Assembly: GCA_024642205.1 (NCBI GenBank)
Contig: JAHEBQ010000007.1
Location: 62,001-126,000 of the forward strand
Direction of reading: 5' to 3'
Length of the DNA: 64,000 nt
Origin: Planctomycetaceae bacterium
GTDB lineage: Bacteria; Planctomycetota; Planctomycetia; Pirellulales; Pirellulaceae
This document shows, in pieces, positions 54,863 to 63,637 of this stretch. The notes beneath the pieces were generated by a model that saw only the letters and a list, made by a program, of their open reading frames with translations, was not told where the DNA came from and ran no database searches. The position numbers were made by a program, and so were the translations under genes. Numbering within the stretch: position 1 is the first letter of the stretch; each line of letters opens with the position of its first letter.

Positions 54863-55992
54863 TTTGTCTGGCTCGCTGATTCGAGCCAGACATTTGCGGT
54901 CATTCCCGGCCTGAGACGATCGTCTTGAAGCAATGTTGCCCGAATGCGATAGACCTGTCGCGCCCGGTCGTCCGGGGTTTGTACATTGCTGGGAGTAAAC
55001 TCGGCCTGACGAGATATGAAAGTGACTTCACCGGAAAAATTTTCCCGCGGAAAGCTGTCGAGCGTAACCGTCAATGACTGCCCAACTTGCAACTGTAAAA
55101 ACCGCTGCGGAACGTAGGCGCGGACCCAGAGTCTTTCCGTTGAAAGCATCGTCAATACCGGCGCATTGGGACCGACGATGTCTCCCGGTTGCAGGTCAAG
55201 TGAGTCGATCGTTCCCTCGGCGGGGGCTACGATTGTCAATTCCTGTTTTTGTTTTCGCAGTGCGTTGAGGGCTCCTGTCGCCGCATCCCGGGCAGCGGTG
55301 GCCTGTTCGATTTCTTCGGCACGAAATCCCTTTTGGGCCAGCTCCCAGGCAAGTCTCAAGTCCTCGACTTTCGCCTTGGAAATTTCAATCTCCTGTTCGC
55401 GGGCTCCGGATCGGAGGATCTCAAGTTCGTCTTTGTGGACAGAAACGGACGCTTTCGCCACAGCCAATTTTTCATTCGCAATATCGAATTCGGATTTGGA
55501 AACCGCGTTCCGTTGGTACAACTCCGTAATTCGATTGTTTTCAAGATCTGCCAGTTGCTCAATCGCAATCGCGGATCTCAGGCGATTTTCGGCAGCCGAA
55601 ATTTCTTCCGGTCGAGGACCGGCCTCAGTCAGGTCCAATTGTGAGACAGCTTGATCATATCGCGACTTGGCTTGCGCGATTTCCTCAGCTCGCATGCCTG
55701 TGGTTAATTTTCGAAGGACTGCTTCTCGCTCGGCGAGCAAGGCGATTGCCTGCTGTTCCCTTTCGAGTAGATCGTAGGCCTCAAACTCAATTAACGGTTT
55801 GCCCGCGCTGATATGATCGCCTTCGTTGACCAGAACCGTTTTCACTCGGCCGCCCACTCGAGAGCCCAGCCGGATCTCCTCGGCTTCGATCAAACCCGAA
55901 ACATAACTTGGCTGCAAACGCGATTGACTGTAGATAACCAATCCCAGCAGCGCGACGGCGATCGCTGCAACAATGACTATTCGGTGAATCAA
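54859..55992 (-). CDS. HlyD-family adaptor of the ABC-2 exporter
   Basis: A 377-residue YbhG-like membrane-fusion protein. An N-terminal anchor (about 4-21) is followed by lipoyl half LGSRVGGRVKTVLVNEGDHI, two long coiled-coil arms rich in repeats of the kind REEI or RAEEI (for example MRAEEIAQAK and FRAEEIEQAT), the second lipoyl half VAPAEGTIDSLDLQPGD, and the barrel. The start is uncertain: TTG at 55992 begins immediately before the anchor, with GGGGCAAGC upstream; an in-frame longer version to 56187 adds a non-hydrophobic leader. It overlaps the ABC gene by four bases and must be its partner. Confidence 0.88.
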   Translation of the reverse strand: MIHRIVIVAAIAVALLGLVIYSQSRLQPSYVSGLIEAEEIRLGSRVGGRVKTVLVNEGDHISAGKPLIEFEAYDLLEREQQAIALLAEREAVLRKLTTGMRAEEIAQAKSRYDQAVSQLDLTEAGPRPEEISAAENRLRSAIAIEQLADLENNRITELYQRNAVSKSEFDIANEKLAVAKASVSVHKDELEILRSGAREQEIEISKAKVEDLRLAWELAQKGFRAEEIEQATAARDAATGALNALRKQKQELTIVAPAEGTIDSLDLQPGDIVGPNAPVLTMLSTERLWVRAYVPQRFLQLQVGQSLTVTLDSFPRENFSGEVTFISRQAEFTPSNVQTPDDRARQVYRIRATLLQDDRLRPGMTANVWLESASQTK

Positions 55993-56559
55993 GCTTGCCC
56001 CATTCTCGAAAGTTGATGGAAATGTTGCCAGACTCCGCAAAGTATACCAAGCAGCTGCCCGGTCCGGCACTGGAAGGGCCCATCTCGCGATAATCCGGGT
56101 CGGCGGATCGAACTTCTCGAACCCACAGCAACTCGATCCCTCCGTCGACGGTACGGCCGGCAGAATGGCGTTTGCATCAGCAACCAATCGGGCCCGTGTT
56201 GTGTCTCCGTTGCCGAAATGGCACGCTGTTTTGGGGGCAGGATCAACGGCGCTTGACGATTGCAGTCGGAATTGGCGAGGTGGTTTTTTCTTGCCAGTCC
56301 CGTCAGGCGACCAGAAATGGACAGGTTGCCTTTTGGTGCCAGTTTACCAGGCTTGGTCGTGCGCCGATTTACATCCGGGCGGACTGAAGATCGGTAGAAT
56401 CGGATCGAGACTCATGAATTTGGAATGAGAGGGGAGATTTGCAACTCGCGGCTGCGAATCCAGTCAAAAAGAGGCTTGTAATGAGGTAGCCTAAATTACG
56501 CTTTGAGTTGTCAATTCTCACGTGACAATTGACCATTCGGACTTTGCAATGGGAGGATC
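55993..56559. other. Intergenic, no gene seen
   Basis: Divergent region between the exporter operon and the Flp pilin gene. Frames here look like shadows or chance. A GGGAGG near 56551 is the pilin binding site. Confidence 0.4.
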
Positions 56560-56730
56560 GTGTTGTTGACGAAGGAACTGACCGGATTACTGGATGGCGA
56601 AGAAGCTGCCACTTCAGTTGAGTACGCGATCATGATCGCTCTGATCGTTTTAGCGATCGTCCAGACGGTCGTGTCATTGGGTTTCGCCGCCCTGGACGTT
56701 TTCAATACAACCGCAGGCGTAATTCCCTGA
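56560..56730 (+). CDS. Orphan Flp-type pilin
   Basis: A 56-residue pilin. It begins with a short charged leader (TKELTGLLDGEEAAT), followed by the processing-region pattern SVEYAIMIALIVLAIVQTVV, in which Glu-Tyr are the conserved residues of Flp/Fap pilins after prepilin cleavage. The helix continues to about residue 42. The GTG at 56560 follows GGGAGGATC closely; TTG codons at 56563 and 56566 give better spacing (six or nine bases), so the exact start is open. No Tad (CpaF, TadB/C, RcpC) genes are nearby. The only pilus-type ATPase in the window is the Usp-GspE fusion. Confidence 0.8.
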   Translation: MLLTKELTGLLDGEEAATSVEYAIMIALIVLAIVQTVVSLGFAALDVFNTTAGVIP

Positions 56731-56823
56731 CGGAATTCATTTTTTTCATCGAGTCCTGCCTCACAACCAGCGTTGCCTGGGAGGACGAATACGTTTGCAA
56801 TTCAGTCGGTACAAGAGCGTCCT

Positions 56824-57135
56824 CTAGATCTGGACTTGAACCAGTTGACCGACGATTCGAACGGGAAAACAGCGAACATTGAATTTTGGTTCGCTTTCAT
56901 CAAGATACGTTCCATCCCGGATGCAGAAGTGCCAGTGATGGATCCTGCATGCAACCGTGTCTCCGTGGACAATCCCGTGGGCCAATGATGCGCCTGCATG
57001 TGGGCAACGATTGTCGAGAGCGAAGTACTCACCATCGATACGAAAGATGCCGATGGGTTGTTCGTCGATGACGAACATCTTCCCCGATCCTTCGGAAATG
57101 TCATCCCTTTTGCAAACGGTATGGAACTGGACCAT
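56824..57135 (-). CDS. Rieske [2Fe-2S] ferredoxin
   Basis: A 103-residue soluble Rieske protein of the NirD/biphenyl-dioxygenase ferredoxin kind. The cluster ligands are Cys44 and His46 (RCPHAGASL) and Cys63 and His66 (CRIHHWHF), with correct spacing. It is cytoplasmic, lacking any anchor. It carries one electron; its partner is not encoded nearby, as there is no dioxygenase or nitrite reductase. The gene begins 12 bases after the GOLPH3-like gene on the same strand, so they are co-transcribed. Confidence 0.92.
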   Translation of the reverse strand: MVQFHTVCKRDDISEGSGKMFVIDEQPIGIFRIDGEYFALDNRCPHAGASLAHGIVHGDTVACRIHHWHFCIRDGTYLDESEPKFNVRCFPVRIVGQLVQVQI

Positions 57136-57147
57136 CGCTTAGTTCGT

Positions 57148-57837
57148 TCAATGCGACGCGGTGGTTGAGGCGATCATCGCCGGGATGATCGCTGCCACCA
57201 GGATCGCAGCCTGAACAGCCTGAATGGCGGATCGGGTCGCCCCGGCGGCAAGGATGTCACCGTTGGCAAGTTGTCTGATGCGGTCTTTTCGTTGACGGAG
57301 TTCTTCACGGGCAAAGTTTGCTTTCAAAAGTCCTGCGTGACTTGCCAATGCGATGAGAACCGCCGTTGGTCCGTCAGGTTTGACCGTGTCATCGAACATC
57401 ACTCTGGCCATCCGGTTTCGAATTTCGTCTTCATAGGTTCCATCGATTTCGGGGTAGACTTTTTGAGTAAAAAGCCAGAGGACTTTCTTGTCGTCGGGTC
57501 GCAGGATGCCCAGATCGCACAACTGGCTGGCGATGCGGTGTTTCAGCCTGGGAATGTTCGCAGCCTTCATCACCCAATGCTGGAGGCTTTTTGGAGTTGT
57601 CGATACATGTATGTTCTCCAGCAGTTCATCCAGGATCGGGTCACCGGTCGGGGACAGGTCAATCAAGCCGACGAATTGTTTCTTGTCCTTCCCGGCAATG
57701 ATTCGTTGTTGCATCAGTAATTCGCTAACCATCGCTCCAGCGACAGAATACAAATACATTCCATTGGAGAACGTTCCTTTGTCATCGCGAATCGCAAGCA
57801 GCATTACTTCCTGATGCAGTAACAGTGGTCTGGCCAT
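57148..57837 (-). CDS. GOLPH3/GPP34-like protein with C-terminal membrane tail
   Basis: A 229-residue protein of the GPP34 family, named for the eukaryotic Golgi phosphoprotein GOLPH3/Vps74. The family start LLLHQEVMLLAIRDDKGTF (residues 5-23) is clear, followed by SVAGAMVSELLMQQRI, the LCDLGILRPDDKKVL region and LASHAGLLKANF. In eukaryotes the protein binds phosphatidylinositol-4-phosphate and sorts enzymes; bacterial members are known but uncharacterised. Here residues about 200-225 form a hydrophobic tail (AIQAVQAAILVAAIIPAMIAST), which may anchor it to a membrane. It is the first gene of an operon with the Rieske protein; a sigma-54-like site lies at 58061. Confidence 0.82.
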   Translation of the reverse strand: MARPLLLHQEVMLLAIRDDKGTFSNGMYLYSVAGAMVSELLMQQRIIAGKDKKQFVGLIDLSPTGDPILDELLENIHVSTTPKSLQHWVMKAANIPRLKHRIASQLCDLGILRPDDKKVLWLFTQKVYPEIDGTYEDEIRNRMARVMFDDTVKPDGPTAVLIALASHAGLLKANFAREELRQRKDRIRQLANGDILAAGATRSAIQAVQAAILVAAIIPAMIASTTASH

Positions 57838-58060
57838 TTATATCCTTGCGGGATGAGCAGTGCAAATGTCATCTATGGCAATTATCCATCGCCATGAGAT
57901 ATTGGAACGAGTTTTGACTTAATTTGTTTTCTTGTTGGCCGCCTGATCGACTCGCAATCCTGAAGTTCCCGACTCCCGTTGAATCTGCCGGTCCCCCGAG
58001 ACAACTCCAGAGTTCATCTTTTCATCGATAGAGTCAAACTGTGCATGATTCAGAAAATGT

Positions 58061-58076
58061 TGCAAATTTCAGGCCA
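58061..58076 (-). promoter_or_regulatory. Candidate sigma-54 promoter, GOLPH3-like/Rieske operon
   Basis: Read on the minus strand: TGGCCTGAAATTTGCA. The -12 box TTGCA and the GG-N10-GC spacing are perfect; the -24 box is TGGCC. It is 223 bases upstream of the ATG, a long leader. Confidence 0.5.
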
Positions 58077-58196
58077 TTTCCCGGAGTGTGAGTATTCTAT
58101 CGAAAAAATTGGGCGACGTGCGCTGGTTCGCTCGCTGGAATTCCAGGTGCGACCGAGATTCAGGAAATTGGATCGACAGCGTCCAAATTTGTTTTG

Positions 58197-58212
58197 TGGC
58201 GCAAGATTTGCA
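58197..58212 (+). promoter_or_regulatory. Sigma-54 promoter, CBS protein
   Basis: TGGCGCAAGATTTGCA differs from the consensus only at A5 (G here). It ends 78 bases upstream of the ATG at 58291. Confidence 0.7.
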
Positions 58213-58290
58213 TTTTAGTTGTCTGTAGCCGGAACCCGACAGGTACTGCCGGACCGTTCGCGGTTGTTTCAGACAACGAAGGTCAATGAA

Positions 58291-58776
58291 ATGAATGCCG
58301 AAACATACGTGGGCGAAATCATGACCCGGGGAGTCTTGTCGATCAGAAAAGACACACCCCTGGTGGATGCAATTCGGGCCATGAACCTGGATCAATTGTC
58401 CGTGATTCCAGTCGTCGACGAGTCTGGCAGGTTGTGCGGAATCCTGTCGATGACCGATTTGATTTCATTGACTTATCGTTTGCAGGCAGACGTAGCGATC
58501 CTCCCGCTGGTTGACAACACAATCCAAAGGACGTTACTTAGGGCGTTGACCGATGAAGGCCAGGAATTGCAGGTCTCACGTGCGATGACAGCCAATGTAC
58601 AACGTGTCTTTCCGCAGGATACCGTAATCGCTGCGGCACGAGTGATGACCGACAACTTGATCCATCACCTGCCCGTGGTGAACCAACTGGAAGAACCGAT
58701 CGGAATGTTGTCTGCTTCCGACATTGTGCGAACGGTTGCCTATAAGCCGGAAGGACTATTACGCCAAGGAGAATGA
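58291..58776 (+). CDS. CBS-domain pair protein
   Basis: A 161-residue two-CBS protein. CBS1: VGEIMTRGVLSIRKDTPLVDA to GILSMTDLISL. CBS2: VSRAMTANVQRVFPQDTV to GMLSASDIVRT. It shares with the protein at 23075 the same order and an insert of similar length (YRLQADVAILPLVDNTIQRTLLRAL), so they are paralogues about 35 kb apart. It likely senses adenine nucleotides. ATG at 58291 follows AACGAAGGTCAATGAA. Both paralogues have sigma-54-type promoters, consistent with one regulon. Confidence 0.88.
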   Translation: MNAETYVGEIMTRGVLSIRKDTPLVDAIRAMNLDQLSVIPVVDESGRLCGILSMTDLISLTYRLQADVAILPLVDNTIQRTLLRALTDEGQELQVSRAMTANVQRVFPQDTVIAAARVMTDNLIHHLPVVNQLEEPIGMLSASDIVRTVAYKPEGLLRQGE

Positions 58777-58915
58777 ACTCCATGATTTAGAATGTCAACG
58801 CGGTTTGTCATAGAGTCGCCCGGCATCGTTTTTGTGATCGTGGAGGTTTTGTATAATCACTTGGTGCCGGGGTGATTTTCCCGATTCTCGGTTTGTTGAC
58901 TGGCACGCGGGAAAA

Positions 58916-59803
58916 TTAGCCTTTTTCAACGAGAGGATTTCTCAGGTAGATTGTCCAATACACCAGGGCGACCATCACGCTGCCGCCAAAAATGTTACCC
59001 AAAGTAACGGGAAACAAATTTGCAATTAGAAAATTGTCCCAGGTCAAAGCCGGGTAATCGCCGCTGCTTTTGCCGATCATTTCCCAGAATCGAGCCGGCG
59101 CGAACGTCTTGATGAATATTCCGATGGGAATCAGGTACATATTGGCAACGCAGTGTTCGAAACCTGCGGCCACAAATGCCGTGATTGGAAGAATGACTGA
59201 GAGGATCTTGTCCGTCGTGCTGCGAGCGCTGTAGCAAAGCCAGATTGCCAGGCATACCAGCGCGTTACAGAGCACGCCCAGCGTTATTGCCTGGAGGAAA
59301 GTAAATTGACATTTTGTGGAGGCGATTGCGAGAGCGTTTTGGCCGATCACGCCGCTGCCTTGCATCCATTGGCCAGAAAGGTAGACAATTGCGACCGTGG
59401 CGATCGAGCCGACAAAATTTCCAGCAAACACAATCCACCAGCATCGAAGCAATTCCCTTATGGTGATCTTGCCGTTTGCCAATGCCATCACGATCAAATT
59501 GTTACCGGTAAACAACTCCGCTCCGGCAACGACAACCAGGATCAGTCCCAAACTGAAGGTCAGGCCGCCCAGTAATTTCGTAACGCCAAAGGGCAGGTTT
59601 CCTGCGGCACCTGCAGTCACCGTCGTTGAAAAAACTGAACCCAGTGCGATAAAGGCGCCCGCCAAAACGGCAAGCAAAAACATCGTTCCAAAAGCCAGCT
59701 TGGCCTTTTTTACGCCGATCACTTCGGCGCGTTGGGCCATTTCGTCTGGCAGGAACGCATCAATACTGTTGATGTGGATGCTTGAGTCAGTTACGCGATT
59801 CAT
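58916..59803 (-). CDS. Formate/nitrite-type channel (FNT family)
   Basis: A 295-residue FNT protein with six membrane helices. The channel residues are recognisable: the central His in AAGFEHCVANMYLIPIG, the NALVCLAIWL segment in helix 5, and the gating-region sequence in the TM2 broken helix (GSVFSTTVTAGA). It should transport formate, nitrite or another small monovalent acid; substrate is not told by these residues alone. Its start overlaps the kinase/ATPase gene by four bases, an unusual partner. Being in the sigma-54 regulon, it may handle fermentation acids under low oxygen, which is inference. Confidence 0.9.
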   Translation of the reverse strand: MNRVTDSSIHINSIDAFLPDEMAQRAEVIGVKKAKLAFGTMFLLAVLAGAFIALGSVFSTTVTAGAAGNLPFGVTKLLGGLTFSLGLILVVVAGAELFTGNNLIVMALANGKITIRELLRCWWIVFAGNFVGSIATVAIVYLSGQWMQGSGVIGQNALAIASTKCQFTFLQAITLGVLCNALVCLAIWLCYSARSTTDKILSVILPITAFVAAGFEHCVANMYLIPIGIFIKTFAPARFWEMIGKSSGDYPALTWDNFLIANLFPVTLGNIFGGSVMVALVYWTIYLRNPLVEKG

Positions 59804-61341
59804 TGGATCAGTGCCTTTGCGAACTGCAGCTCTTCGGTGGTTAGCGGCTCATGGTTTTTCATCTGCAATCTAAGTACATCCAGGGTCGCTTCAGATGGAT
59901 CGGGACCACGGTGCTCGATGCGCTGACACAGCTCTTCAAAAGGAGCGTCACACGTGAGGATTTGAAATTCGACCCCCAGGTCTCTGGCAAGCATGGCAAA
60001 CAGCGCTCGCCGTCGTTGCTCCAGGAACGTCGCGTCGATGACAACGGGCATCCCGGCGGACACCACAGCCCGAGCCAGTTCTGCCAGGTGTTGATACACC
60101 CAGTCATTCATTTCCGGTGAATACTTGTCGCTTGGTTCAAATCGGGTCGCCAGTTTCTGGCGTTCAATGTCAGATCGGATCCGGAATCCTCCTTCCTTCT
60201 CGATGAAATTCAGTGCCAATGTCGATTTGCCGCTTCCGGAAAAACCGTGGGTAATCGAGAGCCTCGGTTTCAGCTCTGATGAGAAATACGACGCAGCATC
60301 AAGATACTTGTCCCAGGGACCCGCAAGTTCATCCGCACCTGATTCGCCGACAAAGTATTCTTCACGGACGTCTGCCTTGTGGTTGGCCGGGTTGAGCCAG
60401 GTCACTTTGGCTCGAACCAGCGCCCGGTAAACGAGGTAAAACCGTAAGACATCCAGATCACCGTAATCATCGCTTGTTTCCAAATAGGAGTTCAGGAGGC
60501 GCCAACCCAAATCAGCTCGACCCCGGGCGACAAAATCCATTACCGGAAACGCGATCTCACTAAGTACATCGATCCACTGGAATTGCTCATTGAATTCGAT
60601 TCCATCAAATGCCATTAACCTTCCGTCCAATTGGATGATGTTTTTCAAATGTAAATCACCATGGCAGCGGCGAACTTTTCGGGCATCGAGCCGTCGTCTA
60701 AACTTGGGATCGAGCTTGGGCAACTCAAGCGCGGTCCAACGTTCCAATAGCTGGACTTGTTCATGGCGAACGTCGTAGCGAAAGGCATCCAGCAGCGTCG
60801 GAAAGTTGTCCAGAGCATCCTTGGCAATGCGCTCAATTCGTCCGCACTCGTTGGACGGGGGATTAGATTTGATCATGTCATGGAATTCGGCAAGATATTT
60901 ACCAAACTGATCGACAGCATCGCGGGTTAGATCAGGGTCCTGCAGTCGAGCGGCGACAATGGAATCCTGCGAAAACTCGCTCATTCGGACCGCATATTCA
61001 ACGGGTATATTGGAGGGCTCCGATTTCTCAATCGATGTACTTCCGATCACGAGGTTCCCGTCGATTTCGTAAATCGGCATTACATCCAGATATAGATCCG
61101 GCGCGAATCGACGATTGAGCTCGACTTCCTGGAGGCAATACCGACGCCGCAAGCTGAGCGTGGAGTAGTCGACAAAATCAAACTTGACGGGCTTCTTGAT
61201 TTTGTAGGCGATTCGACCGGTAAGAATGACCCATGAGATATGGGTTTCCAGCAATTGAAGTTCGGCTACCTCATGGGGAAAAGCACCCTCACGAAGTAGA
61301 CGCTCGGCGATAACCTTCTCTTTGGCAGTATCGGAACACAT
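59800..61341 (-). CDS. APH-like kinase-AAA ATPase fusion
   Basis: A 513-residue fusion of two ATP-using modules. The first (about 1-320) is aminoglycoside-phosphotransferase-like with the catalytic loop CHGDLHLKN and the metal-binding FDGIEF region. The second (about 335-513) is a P-loop kinase-like domain with [10 protein letters not shown] and the IRSDIERQKL and VVIDATFLEQRRRALF motifs of the COG0645 type. Such two-module proteins are widespread but uncharacterised; the first module is not necessarily an antibiotic-resistance kinase. ATG at 61341 follows TCGAGAAATACCA; an in-frame start 21 codons earlier is possible. The FNT channel gene overlaps its stop, so it may modify or serve the channel. 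Confidence 0.85.
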   Translation of the reverse strand: MCSDTAKEKVIAERLLREGAFPHEVAELQLLETHISWVILTGRIAYKIKKPVKFDFVDYSTLSLRRRYCLQEVELNRRFAPDLYLDVMPIYEIDGNLVIGSTSIEKSEPSNIPVEYAVRMSEFSQDSIVAARLQDPDLTRDAVDQFGKYLAEFHDMIKSNPPSNECGRIERIAKDALDNFPTLLDAFRYDVRHEQVQLLERWTALELPKLDPKFRRRLDARKVRRCHGDLHLKNIIQLDGRLMAFDGIEFNEQFQWIDVLSEIAFPVMDFVARGRADLGWRLLNSYLETSDDYGDLDVLRFYLVYRALVRAKVTWLNPANHKADVREEYFVGESGADELAGPWDKYLDAASYFSSELKPRLSITHGFSGSGKSTLALNFIEKEGGFRIRSDIERQKLATRFEPSDKYSPEMNDWVYQHLAELARAVVSAGMPVVIDATFLEQRRRALFAMLARDLGVEFQILTCDAPFEELCQRIEHRGPDPSEATLDVLRLQMKNHEPLTTEELQFAKALIQ

Positions 61342-61463
61342 TGGTATTTCTCGATTAGTTCGAATGACGCAGGGCGTCAAAAAAAATACTTCCGCAATTG
61401 ACAAATGAGATAGTCGTTTTTGTTGGCGATCAAAAAACTTGAAATCTCTTCCGTTTTTCCTAA

Positions 61464-61479
61464 TGCAAGTTCAGTGCCG
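61464..61479 (-). promoter_or_regulatory. Sigma-54 promoter, kinase-ATPase/FNT operon
   Basis: Read on the minus strand: CGGCACTGAACTTGCA. GGCAC and TTGCA are complete; only the first T differs. It lies 122 bases upstream of the ATG at 61341. Confidence 0.68.
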
Positions 61480-62200
61480 ACGCAACGTTAGCGTCCAACA
61501 AGCATGAACAGTGGACGGATTTCCCTTGAATCACGTGCGTCATCGCCTTGATCCGTGCTCAATCGCTCACTTGATCCCATTGGTGCTGCGCCAAGGGATT
61601 CTTGACGTTGACATACAAATAACACATTGGTGGGTTGCTATTGCTGGTCGTTTTGCTTGGAACGCGGGTTTTGCCAAGCATTCCAGGATTGTTGTCCGTA
61701 CTGTGGACGACTCTCGAATCTGTGTTTCGACGCGGTCGTTGTCTGGATGTTAGCAATTGATTTGGAACAGCGGATTTCCTGACGCCGAATCAGGCAACGG
61801 CCATGCCAGTTCGAACGTTCGTCGAGCGACAGAGGTATCCGAATCTTCGCTGGGCAACCACCGCGAATGTGAGCGTTTGCAACTTGAGGCAATAATTCGT
61901 ATTTTCCTGAGAATCAATGGAAAGCTCCAGCTCCTTGAGGTCAATGCCGCCGCACCATACTGTGAATACCCATGGTGACGGAGCGGTGATGTAATACCGG
62001 GGAGTTTGAATCTTTCCGGTGTTTTGTAGATCAAGCAGATCTCCCCTTCGTTTCTGCCAAACGAGTCGCAACAACTCGAAACTTCAACGCGAAGATCCTG
62101 CGACAGGAATCCACCTCGATTCGAACTTCAGACTCCTCCTGAATTCGCTGCAAATTTTGTATCTTGGTCCATTCAACATTGAACCATTGCTGAGGACGTC
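61480..62200. other. Intergenic, no gene supported
   Basis: About 700 bases upstream of the lipoprotein gene. A minus-strand frame at 61790-62074 and short plus-strand frames lack binding sites and recognisable motifs. Composition is not clearly different from neighbours. Confidence 0.4.
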
Positions 62201-63205
62201 GTGAAGAAACCAATCATATCAATTTGTCCATTCCATCTTGCAATCATGGTGACGTCAGTCTGTTTGGCGATACTCATTGGATGCAACCCGGCAAAACCTG
62301 GGGTCGATCTCCCCAATCAGAATGACCATTCGTTTGCGGCCGATTCGAAGGACACGTCTGGATTCGAAGCTTCGTCATCCGGAGGTTTGTCATCCGAAGA
62401 AGATGGCAAGGCGATCAACTCCAGCCCGGCGTTCACCTATTCGATTTTGCACTGGAACGTCGAATCCGGTGGCAGCGATCCCGTGATTGTTGCGGCCCAA
62501 TTGGTGGAACTTGGGCCCTATGACGTGATTGGCCTCTCGGAAGTCGACCAGCCTGAGACATTCGAACTCGCGATCAACAACAAGTGGCCAGATCAATATC
62601 GATTTATTCGCGGCCTCTCGGGAGCCAATGAAGACCGGGAAGACGATCATTTGTGGATGGCGTTTAACCGCGAGAAATTCGATTTGGTCGAAAACGAAGA
62701 AATGAAAGAGGTTGGCGGATTCGTATTTGATGACGGGCACCACCGCGTTCCCTTGTATGTTCGACTGAAGGACAGGAACAATGGACAAGAAGTTGTTTTC
62801 CTGGTTAATCATCTGGCTCGTGGAGACGAAGCATTTCGTCAGTCGCAAGCCCGGACGCTTCGTGAATGGGCGAGAAACAAGTCGAACCCAGTTGTGGCGA
62901 TCGGAGACTACAACCTGGATTTCGTGTTTGCGACGCAAAAGGGAAACAAGGCGTTTGACGAGTTTATGCAGGATAACGTCTGGAAATGGGTACGCCCTGA
63001 ACCGTTGATCGATACGAACTGGTCTGATCGTGATGGCGATGGAGTCGATAACTATGTTGATTCGCTCCTCGATTTCAGTTTCCTGGCCGGTGTCGCGAAA
63101 ACCTGGGAATCTTCCAGTCGGGTTATCGTTCGAGAAAATGATTTCCCTGACACCGACAAGACCAGTGACCATCGACCTGTGGAGCTGATCTTGAAAAACA
63201 AGTGA
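62201..63205 (+). CDS. Endonuclease/exonuclease/phosphatase-fold lipoprotein
   Basis: A 334-residue lipoprotein. The signal peptide ends in AILIGC, a lipobox with Cys28 as the lipid site, followed by a Ser/Gly-rich linker. The enzyme domain (about 80-334) has the EEP superfamily order: HWNVESG near the start, the metal-binding Glu in GLSEVD, VNHLARGD, AIGDYNLD and the SDHRPV end motif with catalytic His. Family members cut nucleic acids, inositol phosphates or sphingomyelin; the substrate cannot be chosen from these motifs. GTG start at 62201 is used because TGAGGACGTC precedes it. It stands alone. Confidence 0.88.
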   Translation: MKKPIISICPFHLAIMVTSVCLAILIGCNPAKPGVDLPNQNDHSFAADSKDTSGFEASSSGGLSSEEDGKAINSSPAFTYSILHWNVESGGSDPVIVAAQLVELGPYDVIGLSEVDQPETFELAINNKWPDQYRFIRGLSGANEDREDDHLWMAFNREKFDLVENEEMKEVGGFVFDDGHHRVPLYVRLKDRNNGQEVVFLVNHLARGDEAFRQSQARTLREWARNKSNPVVAIGDYNLDFVFATQKGNKAFDEFMQDNVWKWVRPEPLIDTNWSDRDGDGVDNYVDSLLDFSFLAGVAKTWESSSRVIVRENDFPDTDKTSDHRPVELILKNK

Positions 63206-63570
63206 ACGGTCGTTGCCGATTCATGGGCTTAATCTACCGCTTGTCACAACGTGTAGTCTTTTGAAACGCATACCAGGTTGAATGGACCATTCGGCATTTC
63301 CGGCAATTATTGGGTCTTGCTCTGTGAGGTCGAGTTGGCTGGTTACCCGGTTCTCCGCCAAAATATTCTCACGGTCGCAAGTCAAACGGGAATGGAGCTC
63401 GCGTAAGAAGTTGACGGAAGAAGTCATACAATCGAAACAGTTTGACGTGCAAATGTTCAGCTTGACGGGATATGCGGGGGATTCTCGCCGTCGAAGTTCA
63501 ATCCGGCACAAATCCCGAAATCAAACGAAATGCAACCCAACTCCAATCCGACTGAATTAATATGGAAAAG
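63206..63570. other. Intergenic, no gene seen
   Basis: No supported gene between the lipoprotein and the last gene. A hairpin follows at 63571. Confidence 0.4.
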
Positions 63571-63598
63571 GGCGACCGACAGGACACCGTCGGTTGCC
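63571..63598. terminator. Ten-pair hairpin in intergenic DNA
   Basis: GGCGACCGAC (63571-63580) pairs with GTCGGTTGCC (63589-63598) with one wobble around an eight-base loop. No T-run follows, so terminator activity is uncertain. Confidence 0.35.
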
Positions 63599-63637
63599 GA
63601 TTAAAATTTGCTGTTTAGTCATGAGTCGTCGTTCAGC

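Noticed and set aside
61790..62074. Minus-strand frame of 94 codons in the gap before the lipoprotein gene
   Set aside because: Contains hydrophobic patches but no binding site, no recognisable family, and overlaps other equally open frames.
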